Shown: positions 1 through 6,267 of the stretch, piece by piece | Numbering within the stretch: position 1 is the stretch's first letter | Layout: each line of letters begins with the position of its first letter | Assembly: GCA_035628055.1 (NCBI GenBank) | Contig: DASPKO010000261.1 | Location: 1-7,772 of the forward strand | Length of the DNA stretch: 7,772 nt | Reading direction: 5' to 3' | From: DASPKO01 sp035628055 | GTDB lineage: Bacteria > Planctomycetota > Phycisphaerae > Phycisphaerales > UBA1924 | The notes under the pieces: generated by a model | Databases searched by the model: none | The model's input: the letters and a program-made list of their open reading frames with translations, nothing else | What the model was told of the DNA's origin: nothing | Made by a program: the position numbers and the translations under genes

Positions 1-30
1 GCATCGGGCCAAGCGTACCCGGGCCACGCC

Positions 31-53
31 CCCGGCGGGGAGCCCGCCCCGGG
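31..53 (+). terminator. Possible hairpin upstream of the first gene
   Basis: The sequence can fold into a stem of nine G-C pairs (31-39 with 43-53) with a three-base loop and a two-base bulge at 49-50. It is followed by CTTCTGCTC, not by a real T run. It could end transcription of a gene to the left of the window, but G/C-only sequence forms such stems easily, so the call is weak. Confidence 0.2.
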
Positions 54-67
54 CTTCTGCTCGGTGC

Positions 68-85
68 GCGGGCTCATGCGGGCTC
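68..85 (+). promoter_or_regulatory. 8-bp direct repeat with 10-bp period upstream of the first promoter
   Basis: GCGGGCTC occurs at 68-75 and again at 78-85, that is, one helical turn apart, ending six bases before the -10-like hexamer at 92-97. Direct repeats on the same face of the helix at this place can be a regulator site covering the -35 region. No regulator can be named and chance is not excluded in such GC-rich DNA. Confidence 0.2.
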
Positions 86-91
86 GCGTCG

Positions 92-97
92 TACCCT
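92..97 (+). promoter_or_regulatory. -10-like hexamer TACCCT, leaderless start of the flavin reductase gene
   Basis: TACCCT ends seven bases before the ATG at 105, so a transcript starting the usual distance downstream of a -10 box would begin at or next to the ATG. No Shine-Dalgarno sequence lies between it and the start codon, and I see no convincing -35 element. It matches the pattern at the four following genes. Confidence 0.5.
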
Positions 98-104
98 CGG
101 CGAC

Positions 105-761
105 ATGGAACTCGACCCCGAGGCGCTCTCCCCGCCGGACCGCTACAAGTTTCTGATCGGGTGCATCGTCCCCCGGCCGATCGCGCTGGTCTCGTCGGTC
201 TCGCCTGAAGGACGGCTCAATGTCGCGCCCTTCTCGTTCTTCAATGGGATCTCGGCCCGCCCCATGTCGCTGCTCTTCTGCCCCTCCAACAAGGCCGACG
301 GGTCGGAGAAGGACACGCTCCGCAACGCCGCCCCCCGGGAGGAGGGCGGGGTGGGCGAGTTCGTGGTGAACATCGTCAGCCGGGGCCTGGCCCGGCGCAT
401 GGCGGCCTGTGCCGAGCCGCTGGAGTACGGCGCGTCGGAGTTCGCCGCCAGCGGTCTGACGCCCGTGCCGAGCGCCGTCGTGACCCCGCCCCGGGTCGGA
501 GAATCTCCGGTGAGCTTCGAGTGCCGGACCGTGCGCGTGCTGCGGCTGGCGCCGGGCGTGCCGGGGGGAGGGAACGTGATCATCGGGCAGGTCGTGCGCA
601 TCTGGACGCGCCCGGGCCTGACCGACGAGCGTTACCGCACCGACCCGGGCCTGCTCGACGCCATCGGGCGTCTCGGCGGGCTGGGGTACTGCACCACCCG
701 CGACCGCTTCGAGATGCCCATGGGGCTCGAGGCGCTCAACCACCCGGAGGCCGAGTCCTGA
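105..761 (+). CDS. Flavin reductase-like domain protein (FMN-binding)
   Basis: A 218-residue protein of the flavin reductase-like/flavoredoxin family, which holds FMN in a split-barrel fold and passes electrons between NAD(P)H, flavin and a partner; the true substrate here is unknown. Visible family marks are RPIALVSS followed by NVAPFSFFNGIS (residues 24-50), KDTLRN (69-74), EFVVNIVS (85-92), the SEFAASGLTP stretch (111-120) with PVSFEC (135-140), and the closing RLGGLGYCTTRD (189-200). Length is normal for the family and the protein looks cytoplasmic, with no signal peptide. The ATG is chosen because family members begin close to this point, just before SPPDRYKFLIG, and because a -10-like box sits right before it; the frame is open further upstream with no good start. 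Its neighbours do not point to a pathway, and it is probably transcribed alone. Confidence 0.9.
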   Translation: MELDPEALSPPDRYKFLIGCIVPRPIALVSSVSPEGRLNVAPFSFFNGISARPMSLLFCPSNKADGSEKDTLRNAAPREEGGVGEFVVNIVSRGLARRMAACAEPLEYGASEFAASGLTPVPSAVVTPPRVGESPVSFECRTVRVLRLAPGVPGGGNVIIGQVVRIWTRPGLTDERYRTDPGLLDAIGRLGGLGYCTTRDRFEMPMGLEALNHPEAES

Positions 762-775
762 CCGCGTCGCGGGCC

Positions 776-800
776 CCTGGCGGGCGGGGACGGAGCCAGG
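776..800 (+). terminator. Inverted repeat after the flavin reductase gene
   Basis: CCTGGC (776-781) and GCCAGG (795-800) form a perfect six-base-pair stem with a 13-base loop, starting 15 bases after the stop codon. There is no T tract, so termination would have to be of an unusual kind. A second inverted repeat follows at 808-823. Weak call. Confidence 0.2.
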
Positions 801-807
801 AATCGTG

Positions 808-823
808 CGCGCGCCCCCGCGCG
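808..823 (+). promoter_or_regulatory. CGCGCG inverted repeat before the GroES-like gene
   Basis: CGCGCG (808-813), four C, then CGCGCG (818-823) form a six-pair inverted repeat. It covers the place where a -35 element would be for the -10-like box at 833-838, and I see no -35 sequence there. It could be an operator, an end-of-gene hairpin for the preceding gene, or simply GC-rich noise. Confidence 0.2.
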
Positions 824-832
824 GCCGATCTC

Positions 833-838
833 TACACT
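833..838 (+). promoter_or_regulatory. -10-like hexamer TACACT, leaderless start of the GroES-like gene
   Basis: TACACT ends six bases before the ATG at 845, with CCGCCA between them and no Shine-Dalgarno sequence. It is one of the clearest examples of the pattern in this window and fits a transcript starting at the A of the ATG. Confidence 0.6.
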
Positions 839-844
839 CCGCCA

Positions 845-1231
845 ATGCCCCAGGAACCGCCCCGACCGCGCACCGGCCCCGCGAAGCTCGAGGTGATCGA
901 GCCGGTTGGCCTGCGCGTGCTCATCCGCAAGGACGAGGACCGCAAGCAGACCAGGGCGGGCATCCACCTGCCCGACAAGATCGAGATTCCCACGCTCACC
1001 GGGCGGGTCGTCGCCATCTCGGCCCAGGTCGAGCGCGACGAGGACTATCCGATCCGCACGTACGATCGCGTGCTCTTCAACCCCAAGCAGGCCATTCCCG
1101 TGGAGTTCGAGGGGGACAACCGCCTCTTCGTGATCCCCGTCCAGGACGTCGTGGCGGTGTTCCGCAGGCCCGCCGCCGACCCCTCCGATGGTCCGCTGCC
1201 TGGCGGCGGGGATCGCGAGGGGACGATATAA
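845..1231 (+). CDS. GroES-like co-chaperonin (Cpn10 family), orphan
   Basis: A 128-residue protein whose core (about residues 18-108) reads as a GroES/Cpn10 domain: VGLRVLIRKDED at the first strand (21-32), a mobile-loop region with AGIHLPD (38-44), GRVVAIS (53-59), YDRVLFNP (73-80) and the closing VIPVQDVVAVF (96-106). GroES forms a seven-membered lid on GroEL and its mobile loop contacts GroEL through a hydrophobic tripeptide, here probably IHL (40-42) where E. coli has IVL. It is longer than the usual ~95-residue GroES, with about 17 proline-rich residues at the front and a ~20-residue polar tail. No groEL is adjacent, so it is likely a second copy or a diverged paralogue. The ATG is chosen from the domain boundary and the -10-like box just before it; the frame is open further upstream, into the preceding gene. 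The TAA stop lies inside the next gene's -10-like element. Confidence 0.87.
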   Translation: MPQEPPRPRTGPAKLEVIEPVGLRVLIRKDEDRKQTRAGIHLPDKIEIPTLTGRVVAISAQVERDEDYPIRTYDRVLFNPKQAIPVEFEGDNRLFVIPVQDVVAVFRRPAADPSDGPLPGGGDREGTI

Positions 1232-1232
1232 C
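1227..1232 (+). promoter_or_regulatory. -10-like hexamer TATAAC before the HEAT lipoprotein gene
   Basis: TATAAC ends six bases before the ATG at 1239 and contains the TAA stop codon of the GroES-like gene (1229-1231). It is five of six to the TATAAT consensus. If transcription starts at about 1239, the first ATG would be leaderless, and the next in-frame ATG (1257) would have an 18-base leader containing GGAG. Confidence 0.5.
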
Positions 1233-1238
1233 TCCCGC

Positions 1239-2087
1239 ATGCGACGGAGCGCAGCCATGACCGGCGGAGCCCGGGCGGGGTCGTGGGCCCTGACGCGGGC
1301 GGTCGCGCTCGCCGGCGTGGCCGGGCTCGGCGCGTGCGAAGGGCGGCAGCGGGCCGCCGAGTCCGAGAGCATCCTGGCCTTCCTGCCCTCACAGCCCACC
1401 CCGGCCCAGGCCGCCGCCTGGTTCTTCGATCCGTACGACCCGGACAAGCGCTTCCGCGGGACGGTGTTGCTGGCCAACGCACCCTTCGGGGGCGAACCGG
1501 CATACCTCAACGGGTACGTGGACCACCTCGACGACGCCGACTCGAGCGTGCGCGCCGCGGCGGCCTTTGCCTTGGGCATGCACGGGGGCCCCGAGCACGC
1601 CCCGCTGATCGCGCCGCTGCTGGCCGATCCGGACCGGCTCGTGCGGCTCAACGCCGCCCGGGCGCTCCAGCGGCTGCACAACCCGGAGGCCATCCCCGCG
1701 CTCGTGGAGCGCCTGGACCCGGTGAAGGAGCCCGAGGGGGACATCCGGGCCGAGGCCGCGGGCGCGCTGGGTCAGTACGCCCAGACGCGCGTCGTCTACG
1801 CCCTGATCGGGGCCTTGGCGGACGAACGGTTCGCGGTGACGCGCCGGGCCTCGGACTCGCTCGGCACGCTCACGGGACAGAGCTTCGGCGACGACCGGCA
1901 CGCCTGGAGCCGCTGGATGGCGACGACCCGCGATCCGTTCGCGAGGCGCACGGCCTACATCTATCCCGTTTACAGCCGTAAGAAGACCCTGCTCGAACAC
2001 GTGCCGCTCTGGCCCGACCCGCCCAACGAGCAGGCCTCGACCCCGGCGGGGATGACGCCCGTGCCGGGTCCGGCGGGGCGGTCCTAG
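1239..2087 (+). CDS. HEAT-repeat lipoprotein
   Basis: A 282-residue protein with a signal sequence ending in a lipobox, LGAC, with the lipidated cysteine at residue 33, so it is probably anchored to a membrane on its outer side. Residues 88-210 hold about four helical HEAT/PBS-lyase-type repeats (for example VRAAAAFALGMHG, VRLNAARALQRL and IRAEAAGALGQY), a fold used as a protein-binding surface. After them comes a conserved-looking LTGQSFGDDRHAWSRWM (211-227) of the kind that closes HEAT proteins in Planctomycetes, then a proline-rich tail. The start is uncertain: ATG 1239 fits the -10-like box at 1227-1232, while ATG 1257 (six codons later) has GGAG at 1246-1249, seven bases before it; an earlier ATG at 1188 lies inside the GroES-like gene and would put 17 extra residues before the signal sequence. 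The partner and role are unknown. Its closeness to the GroES-like gene (seven-base gap) suggests shared transcription is possible but does not prove a link. Confidence 0.85.
   Translation: MRRSAAMTGGARAGSWALTRAVALAGVAGLGACEGRQRAAESESILAFLPSQPTPAQAAAWFFDPYDPDKRFRGTVLLANAPFGGEPAYLNGYVDHLDDADSSVRAAAAFALGMHGGPEHAPLIAPLLADPDRLVRLNAARALQRLHNPEAIPALVERLDPVKEPEGDIRAEAAGALGQYAQTRVVYALIGALADERFAVTRRASDSLGTLTGQSFGDDRHAWSRWMATTRDPFARRTAYIYPVYSRKKTLLEHVPLWPDPPNEQASTPAGMTPVPGPAGRS
1246..1249 (+). promoter_or_regulatory. GGAG ribosome-binding site supporting the alternative start at 1257
   Basis: GGAG lies seven bases before the ATG at 1257, normal Shine-Dalgarno spacing. It is the only well-placed one found at any start in this window and makes the shorter lipoprotein (276 residues, cysteine at 27) a real alternative. 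Confidence 0.35.
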
Positions 2088-2121
2088 GCGCTTTCTACGC
2101 GCGTCCCGTGGCCCCGGCCGA

Positions 2122-2127
2122 TATCCG
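2122..2127 (+). promoter_or_regulatory. -10-like hexamer TATCCG before ftsK
   Basis: TATCCG ends five bases before the ATG at 2133 in the 45-base gap after the lipoprotein gene. It is the weakest member of the set, since the last base is G rather than T, but position and lack of a Shine-Dalgarno sequence agree with the others. Confidence 0.35.
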
Positions 2128-2132
2128 TCCCG

Positions 2133-5100
2133 ATGTCTGAACGCACTCTTGCCCGTCGCGGCGCGGGACGGCCTTCCTCTGCGCGCGAGCTGGCGCACGG
2201 CGCGATCGCGGATGACGGCCTGCTCTGGCGCCGCGTCCTGTGGGTCGGCGCCGCGGCCCTGTGGGCCCTGCTGGTCGTCAGCGCGGTCTCCTTCGACTCG
2301 GGCGACGCGCCCGCGGTCGGGGTGTATCCGCACAACGACCCGGCCCACAACTGGTGCGGGCGCTTCGGGGCCGCGGTCGCCTTCACGGGGTATCAGCTCC
2401 TGGGCCTGGGGCTGTGGGTGCTGATCGTCCTGGGGGGCGTGCACCTCTGGGCCGCAGCGCAGGGGCGGCGCGTCGGGCACGTGGGCGTGCGTGTCATCGG
2501 CGCCGTGCTGATGGCCTGGTCGCTCGCGGGCGTGCAGGCGCTCCTGGCGCCCGACTCCGGACCCGTCCGGGCCGGGGCGGGCAACCTGCTCGGGCACCTG
2601 GCGGCGGGGGAGCTGCGCCCCCGGTTCAACGGCCTGGGCACGTTCTTCCTGCTCGCGGCGACCTTCATGGTCGGCGCCGTCGTGACGCTCGACGTCTGGG
2701 CGGTGGTCGCGGCGATCTGGACGGGGCGGGCCGTGGCCCGCGCCGGAAAGCCCGTGGGGCAGTTGGCCCTGGCGGCGGCGCGCACGGCCCACGGGCGTGC
2801 CAGCGCCGCGGTGAGCGGTGCGACGCCGATCCGCGCCAACGACGTGGACGACGACGAGAACATTCCCGGTGCCGAGGCGGGGCGTCCCCGGACGCGCAAG
2901 CCCCGCAAGCGCCTGAGGCTTGACGAGCAGGAGCGGGGCGTCGAGCTGGAGGATGTGGAAGAGGCCGAGCCCGTTTCCGAGTCGGCTCGCGACTCCGAGC
3001 CCACGGCGCCGGAGACGGCCGCGTCCGAGCGCTCCCGCGCCAGGGCGGGGCGTCCACGCGCGTCGGCCAGGAGCGCCGAGCAGGACGATGACTGGCGGGG
3101 GACCGCCGCCCCGAGCACGGGCGCGACCGCCGCCGCGGAAGGCGGCGAGACGGACGGCCTCGAGGAGGGACGCACCGGCGCGGCGGACACGGGAGAGGAC
3201 GATGAGGCGGAGGAGGCTCCGGGCGCTCCGCAGGTCTTCGACCCGGAGGCCCTGCGCGAGAAGATCTCGCGGCTGCCGCTGCGATTCGCGGCCGCCAGCC
3301 GGCGGGCCGCGACCGAGGACGACCTGCGCGATCTGCAGAACGTGGCGGAGCTGCCGGGGTACCGGTTCCCGGGGCTGGACCTGCTGGAGGACCCGGAACA
3401 GAACTATTCGCAGCGGCTGGAGAGCTTCGTGCGCGAGCAGGCGGCGGCGCTCGAGCGGGCCCTGAAGGAGTACCGCATCGACGGCTCGGTGGTCGGCATC
3501 GACTCGGGGCCGGTGATCACCAACTACGAGGTCCGGCTGGCGCCGGGGACGAAGGTCGCGGCGCTCTCGGCGGTCGCGAGCGACCTGGCGCGGGCCGTCA
3601 AAGCCGTGAACATCCGCATCGTGCCCAACACGGCGGGGCGCGACACCGTGGGGATCGAGGTCCCCAACGCGATCAAGGAGAAGGTCCGGCTCAAGGAGCT
3701 GATGACCAACACGGAGGCCTCGGCCAAGATGGCCCTGCCGATGTTCCTGGGTAAGGACGCCAGCGGCGAGCCGCTGATCGCCGACCTGGCCCAGATGCCG
3801 CACCTGCTCATCGCCGGCACCACCGGCTCGGGCAAGAGCGTCTGCATGAACACGGTGATCATGAGCTTCCTGTACACCAAGAAGCCCAGCGAGCTGAAGC
3901 TGGTGCTGGTGGACCCGAAGATGGTGGAGATGTCGCAGTTCAAGGACATTCCCCACCTGATGTGCCCGGTGGTGACGGAGATGGCCAAGGCGGCCGCGAT
4001 CCTGGAATGGGCGGTGGGCAAGATGGAGGAGCGCTACGAGCTGCTCGCCGAGGCCGGCTGCCGCGACATCGCCGGGTACAACCAGCTCTCGTTCGACGAG
4101 CTCAAGGAGGCCTTCCGTCCCTCGAGCCCGGAGGAGGAGGCGCGGATCCCGCGGCGGCTGCCCTACATGGTCTTCGTGATCGACGAGCTGGCCGACCTGA
4201 TGATGACCAACAAGGAGGTCGAGCACTCGATCGTGCGGATCGCCCAGAAGGCGCGGGCCGTGGGCATCCACCTGATCATCGCGACGCAGCGCCCGCAGGC
4301 GAACGTGGTGACGGGGCTGATCAAGAGCAACATGCCCGCGCGGATCGCCTTCAAGGTCGCCAGCGGGATGGACTCGCGGATCGTGCTGGACCAGAAGGGG
4401 GGCGAGCTGCTGCTGGGCATGGGGGACATGCTCTATCTCTCCCCGCGCAGCCACAAGCTCATGCGTGCCCAGGGCACCCTTGTCGACGACAAGGAAATCC
4501 GCCGGGTGGTCCGCTTCATGCGCGAGGTGGCCGAGCCCAGCTTCGAACGCCAGCTCGTGCAGATCCGCCCGGGGGCTCCCAGCCAGGAGCAGGTGCGGGA
4601 CGGCCTGGCGACCGCCCAGGAGGACCCGCTCTTCGACCAGGCCGTCGAGATCGTGCTCGAGACCAAGCTGGGCAGCGTCTCGATGCTGCAGCGGCGGCTG
4701 GCGATCGGCTATACACGTGCCGCACGGCTCATCGAGATGATGGGCGAGGCGGGGATCCTCGGGCAGCACAAGGGGACGGTGGCCCGGGACGTGCTCATGA
4801 GCCCCGAGGAGTGGACGGCCCTCAAGGCGCAGGCGCAGGAGGACGCGGAGCGCGCCGCCAGCAGGCCGCCAGCGCCAGCCGCCCTCGCCGAGCCCAAGGC
4901 CGCGCCGACCGCCGCTGGGGGTCTGTTCGCCTCTGCCGAGGGTGAGGCCGGCCAGGACTCTTCGGGCTCCGCCCAGTCTGAAGACGATGAGGCCGACGAC
5001 GATCTGGGCGCTCCCGGGCTCGAGGACGACGAGGCGGATCCGCGAGACGACGCTTCGGAGGAAGAGGAGGACGAGGAGGGCGAGCCCGTCACCGACCTGG

Positions 5101-5216
5101 ACGACGCGCCGCCCTTCGATGCCGATGCGCCGCCCGAGGACGAGGACGAGTTCCCGGACGCCTTTGCCGAGGAGGAGCCCGCGCCGCCCTCGCCACGCCG
5201 GCGGGCCCGGCGCTGA
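2133..5216 (+). CDS. ftsK: DNA translocase FtsK
   Basis: A 1027-residue FtsK/SpoIIIE-family motor that pumps double-stranded DNA at the division septum and helps resolve chromosome dimers. Residues 34-54, 78-109, 117-139 and 168-197 look like four membrane helices. An acidic, low-complexity linker (about 232-366) holds a basic patch, RPRTRKPRKRLR (251-262). The motor follows: alpha/beta parts from about 370, Walker A GTTGSGKS (562-569, lysine 568), Walker B VFVIDELADLM (680-690, D684 and E685), IATQRPQANVVTG (716-728) and MDSRIVLDQKGGELLLGMGDM (746-766). The winged-helix gamma domain, which reads polar DNA signals, spans about 830-894 with the recognition helix GYTRAARLIEMM (859-870). Unusually, about 130 more residues follow, strongly acidic (39 D/E among the last 97) and ending PRRRARR. 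ATG 2133 is the first possible start after an in-frame stop at 2085. It is close to, but not inside, the murF-mraY cluster. Confidence 0.97.
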   Translation: MSERTLARRGAGRPSSARELAHGAIADDGLLWRRVLWVGAAALWALLVVSAVSFDSGDAPAVGVYPHNDPAHNWCGRFGAAVAFTGYQLLGLGLWVLIVLGGVHLWAAAQGRRVGHVGVRVIGAVLMAWSLAGVQALLAPDSGPVRAGAGNLLGHLAAGELRPRFNGLGTFFLLAATFMVGAVVTLDVWAVVAAIWTGRAVARAGKPVGQLALAAARTAHGRASAAVSGATPIRANDVDDDENIPGAEAGRPRTRKPRKRLRLDEQERGVELEDVEEAEPVSESARDSEPTAPETAASERSRARAGRPRASARSAEQDDDWRGTAAPSTGATAAAEGGETDGLEEGRTGAADTGEDDEAEEAPGAPQVFDPEALREKISRLPLRFAAASRRAATEDDLRDLQNVAELPGYRFPGLDLLEDPEQNYSQRLESFVREQAAALERALKEYRIDGSVVGIDSGPVITNYEVRLAPGTKVAALSAVASDLARAVKAVNIRIVPNTAGRDTVGIEVPNAIKEKVRLKELMTNTEASAKMALPMFLGKDASGEPLIADLAQMPHLLIAGTTGSGKSVCMNTVIMSFLYTKKPSELKLVLVDPKMVEMSQFKDIPHLMCPVVTEMAKAAAILEWAVGKMEERYELLAEAGCRDIAGYNQLSFDELKEAFRPSSPEEEARIPRRLPYMVFVIDELADLMMTNKEVEHSIVRIAQKARAVGIHLIIATQRPQANVVTGLIKSNMPARIAFKVASGMDSRIVLDQKGGELLLGMGDMLYLSPRSHKLMRAQGTLVDDKEIRRVVRFMREVAEPSFERQLVQIRPGAPSQEQVRDGLATAQEDPLFDQAVEIVLETKLGSVSMLQRRLAIGYTRAARLIEMMGEAGILGQHKGTVARDVLMSPEEWTALKAQAQEDAERAASRPPAPAALAEPKAAPTAAGGLFASAEGEAGQDSSGSAQSEDDEADDDLGAPGLEDDEADPRDDASEEEEDEEGEPVTDLDDAPPFDADAPPEDEDEFPDAFAEEEPAPPSPRRRARR

Positions 5217-5248
5217 TCCGCGGCGCCGGAAAGACCCCGCCCGGGCCG

Positions 5249-5254
5249 TAGACT
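5249..5254 (+). promoter_or_regulatory. -10-like hexamer TAGACT before the membrane protein gene
   Basis: TAGACT ends six bases before the GTG at 5261 in the 44-base gap after ftsK. There is no Shine-Dalgarno sequence. It supports GTG 5261 as start and separate transcription from ftsK. Confidence 0.55.
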
Positions 5255-5260
5255 CCGGGT

Positions 5261-6247
5261 GTGGCGTTCCCGCTGACAGTGCAGGGAGTGCCGGGTCTCC
5301 GAGGCGTGCACGTGAGGCCCGGCCCGAATGTGCCGGCACGTTTGCTCAGCGCTGCAATCCCTTACTCGCACGTGCTGCTCGAGCAGCGGCGGGCGCGGAT
5401 CCTGGACGACGAGGGTGAGTTGGCCCGGCACGAGGGCCGGACGGTCTCGGTCGACCTGCGCTCCGAGCAGGTCGCGTGCGTGGCCCGCCGGGCCCAGCAA
5501 CGCTCCGTCCGCCGCGGCGTGCGCGAGGGCACGCTGCGGCTGAGATGCCGGAACGTTGCCGCGCCCCCATGGCTCGTCGTGCTGATGGGCGCCCTCGTGC
5601 TCGCGGGCGGCGTCTATGTGACGGCCACGCTCACGGGACAGGCTGCGGCGGGACCGTCGGGCGTGAGCGTGCTCGACGCGCTGACGGTGGCGGCGGCCCT
5701 GGTGCTGGGCTCGTTGTTCATGATCGTGCCCGCCGTCGTCCTGGTCCCGGCCTGGCGCCGCAGCCGCGCGGTGCGCCGCTGTGTCATTACCTCGGGCGGC
5801 CTCGAGCCGATCACGCCCGCCTTGCAGGGACCCCTGAGCTGGCGCGACGTGCGCTCGGTCAGGTGGCAGTCGGGAACGGTGCTGGTGGAATGGTCGACCG
5901 GAGAGCGGCTCCGGCTCGCCGCCGGCTCGCGGGAGCGGGCCGCCCTGGAGCGGCTTCTGGGCGCTCCCCTGGGGCGTGCGAGGGCGGAAGCGGCGTACTG
6001 GCGCCGCGCGGCGCTCCGCCTGGGAGTGGTCTACGTGCTGTGCGTCGCGGCGCTGGCGGCCGCCTGGCACTGGGTGGTCGTCCCCGCGGGCGTCGCCCCT
6101 CGGCCTACGTGGCAGGTGGTGCTTGGCATGCTGGTCCTGCCGGCCCAGCTCGCGGTGCTCCTGTTGGCGCAGGTGCTGCCGGAGCGATCGTGGAGGCGGT
6201 CACGGGCGCGGGCGCGCCGGCGCCGCGCGGCGCCGGCCCCGGAGTGA
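5261..6247 (+). CDS. Unrecognised four-helix membrane protein
   Basis: I do not recognise this 328-residue protein. A soluble, arginine-rich N-terminal part (1-100) is followed by a pair of likely membrane helices (about 103-124 and 138-164), a soluble middle part (about 168-245), a second pair of helices (about 252-274 and 283-305) and a very basic tail (WRRSRARARRRR, 311-322). The middle part, with PLSWRDVRSVRWQSGTVLVEW (191-211), has the strand pattern and the 'W+D+..+' wording common in bacterial PH-like membrane proteins of unknown role; this is a resemblance, not a firm domain call. By the positive-inside rule both ends and the middle part would face the cytoplasm. The GTG start rests on the -10-like box before it; later GTG codons (for example 5291) are possible. 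Codon use is like its neighbours. It converges with mraY, 20 bases apart, and is probably transcribed alone. Confidence 0.8.
   Translation: MAFPLTVQGVPGLRGVHVRPGPNVPARLLSAAIPYSHVLLEQRRARILDDEGELARHEGRTVSVDLRSEQVACVARRAQQRSVRRGVREGTLRLRCRNVAAPPWLVVLMGALVLAGGVYVTATLTGQAAAGPSGVSVLDALTVAAALVLGSLFMIVPAVVLVPAWRRSRAVRRCVITSGGLEPITPALQGPLSWRDVRSVRWQSGTVLVEWSTGERLRLAAGSRERAALERLLGAPLGRARAEAAYWRRAALRLGVVYVLCVAALAAAWHWVVVPAGVAPRPTWQVVLGMLVLPAQLAVLLLAQVLPERSWRRSRARARRRRAAPAPE
6216..6237. repeat. Perfect 22-bp palindrome at the convergent gene ends
   Basis: The 22 bases are identical on both strands (arms GCCGGCGCCGC and GCGGCGCCGGC). They lie in the last codons of the membrane protein gene, 31 bases before the mraY stop codon's far end. 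A second, eight-base palindrome, GGGGCCCC, is at 6261-6268 in the gap. With only 20 bases between the two stop codons there is no room for separate terminators, so a shared two-way hairpin here is possible; there are no T tracts. Confidence 0.35.
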
Positions 6248-6267
6248 CCGCCGCGAACCGGGGGCCC

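Noticed and set aside
565..572. GGGGAGGG, a match to the E. coli FtsK orienting sequence GGGNAGGG
   Set aside because: It is a single match in a G-rich stretch. The KOPS sequence of this organism is unknown and one copy gives no orientation bias.
521..844. A longer version of the GroES-like gene starting inside the flavin reductase gene
   Set aside because: The extra residues are an R/A/G-rich readthrough with no GroES similarity, and the promoter-like box at 833 supports ATG 845.
632..1744. A 370-codon open frame on the - strand across the first three genes
   Set aside because: It crosses three well-supported + strand genes and their promoters, and its product is low-complexity A/R/S/P sequence.
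2863..3230. Repetitive acidic coding stretch in ftsK as a possible tandem repeat
   Set aside because: The GAG/GAC-rich codons give a repetitive look, but there is no fixed repeat unit; it is the ordinary low-complexity linker of FtsK.
1389..5339. A 1316-codon open frame on the - strand, opposite ftsK and the lipoprotein gene
   Set aside because: It lies antisense to ftsK and most of the lipoprotein gene and runs through both gaps beside ftsK. Its product is rich in H, R, G and L with no domain or membrane pattern. High-GC codon use on the + strand leaves few stop codons in one antisense frame, which explains its length.
4709..6070. A 453-codon open frame on the - strand over the end of ftsK and the membrane protein gene
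   Set aside because: It is an antisense shadow: long serine runs mirror the acidic GAG/GAC codons of the FtsK tail, and no protein family is visible.
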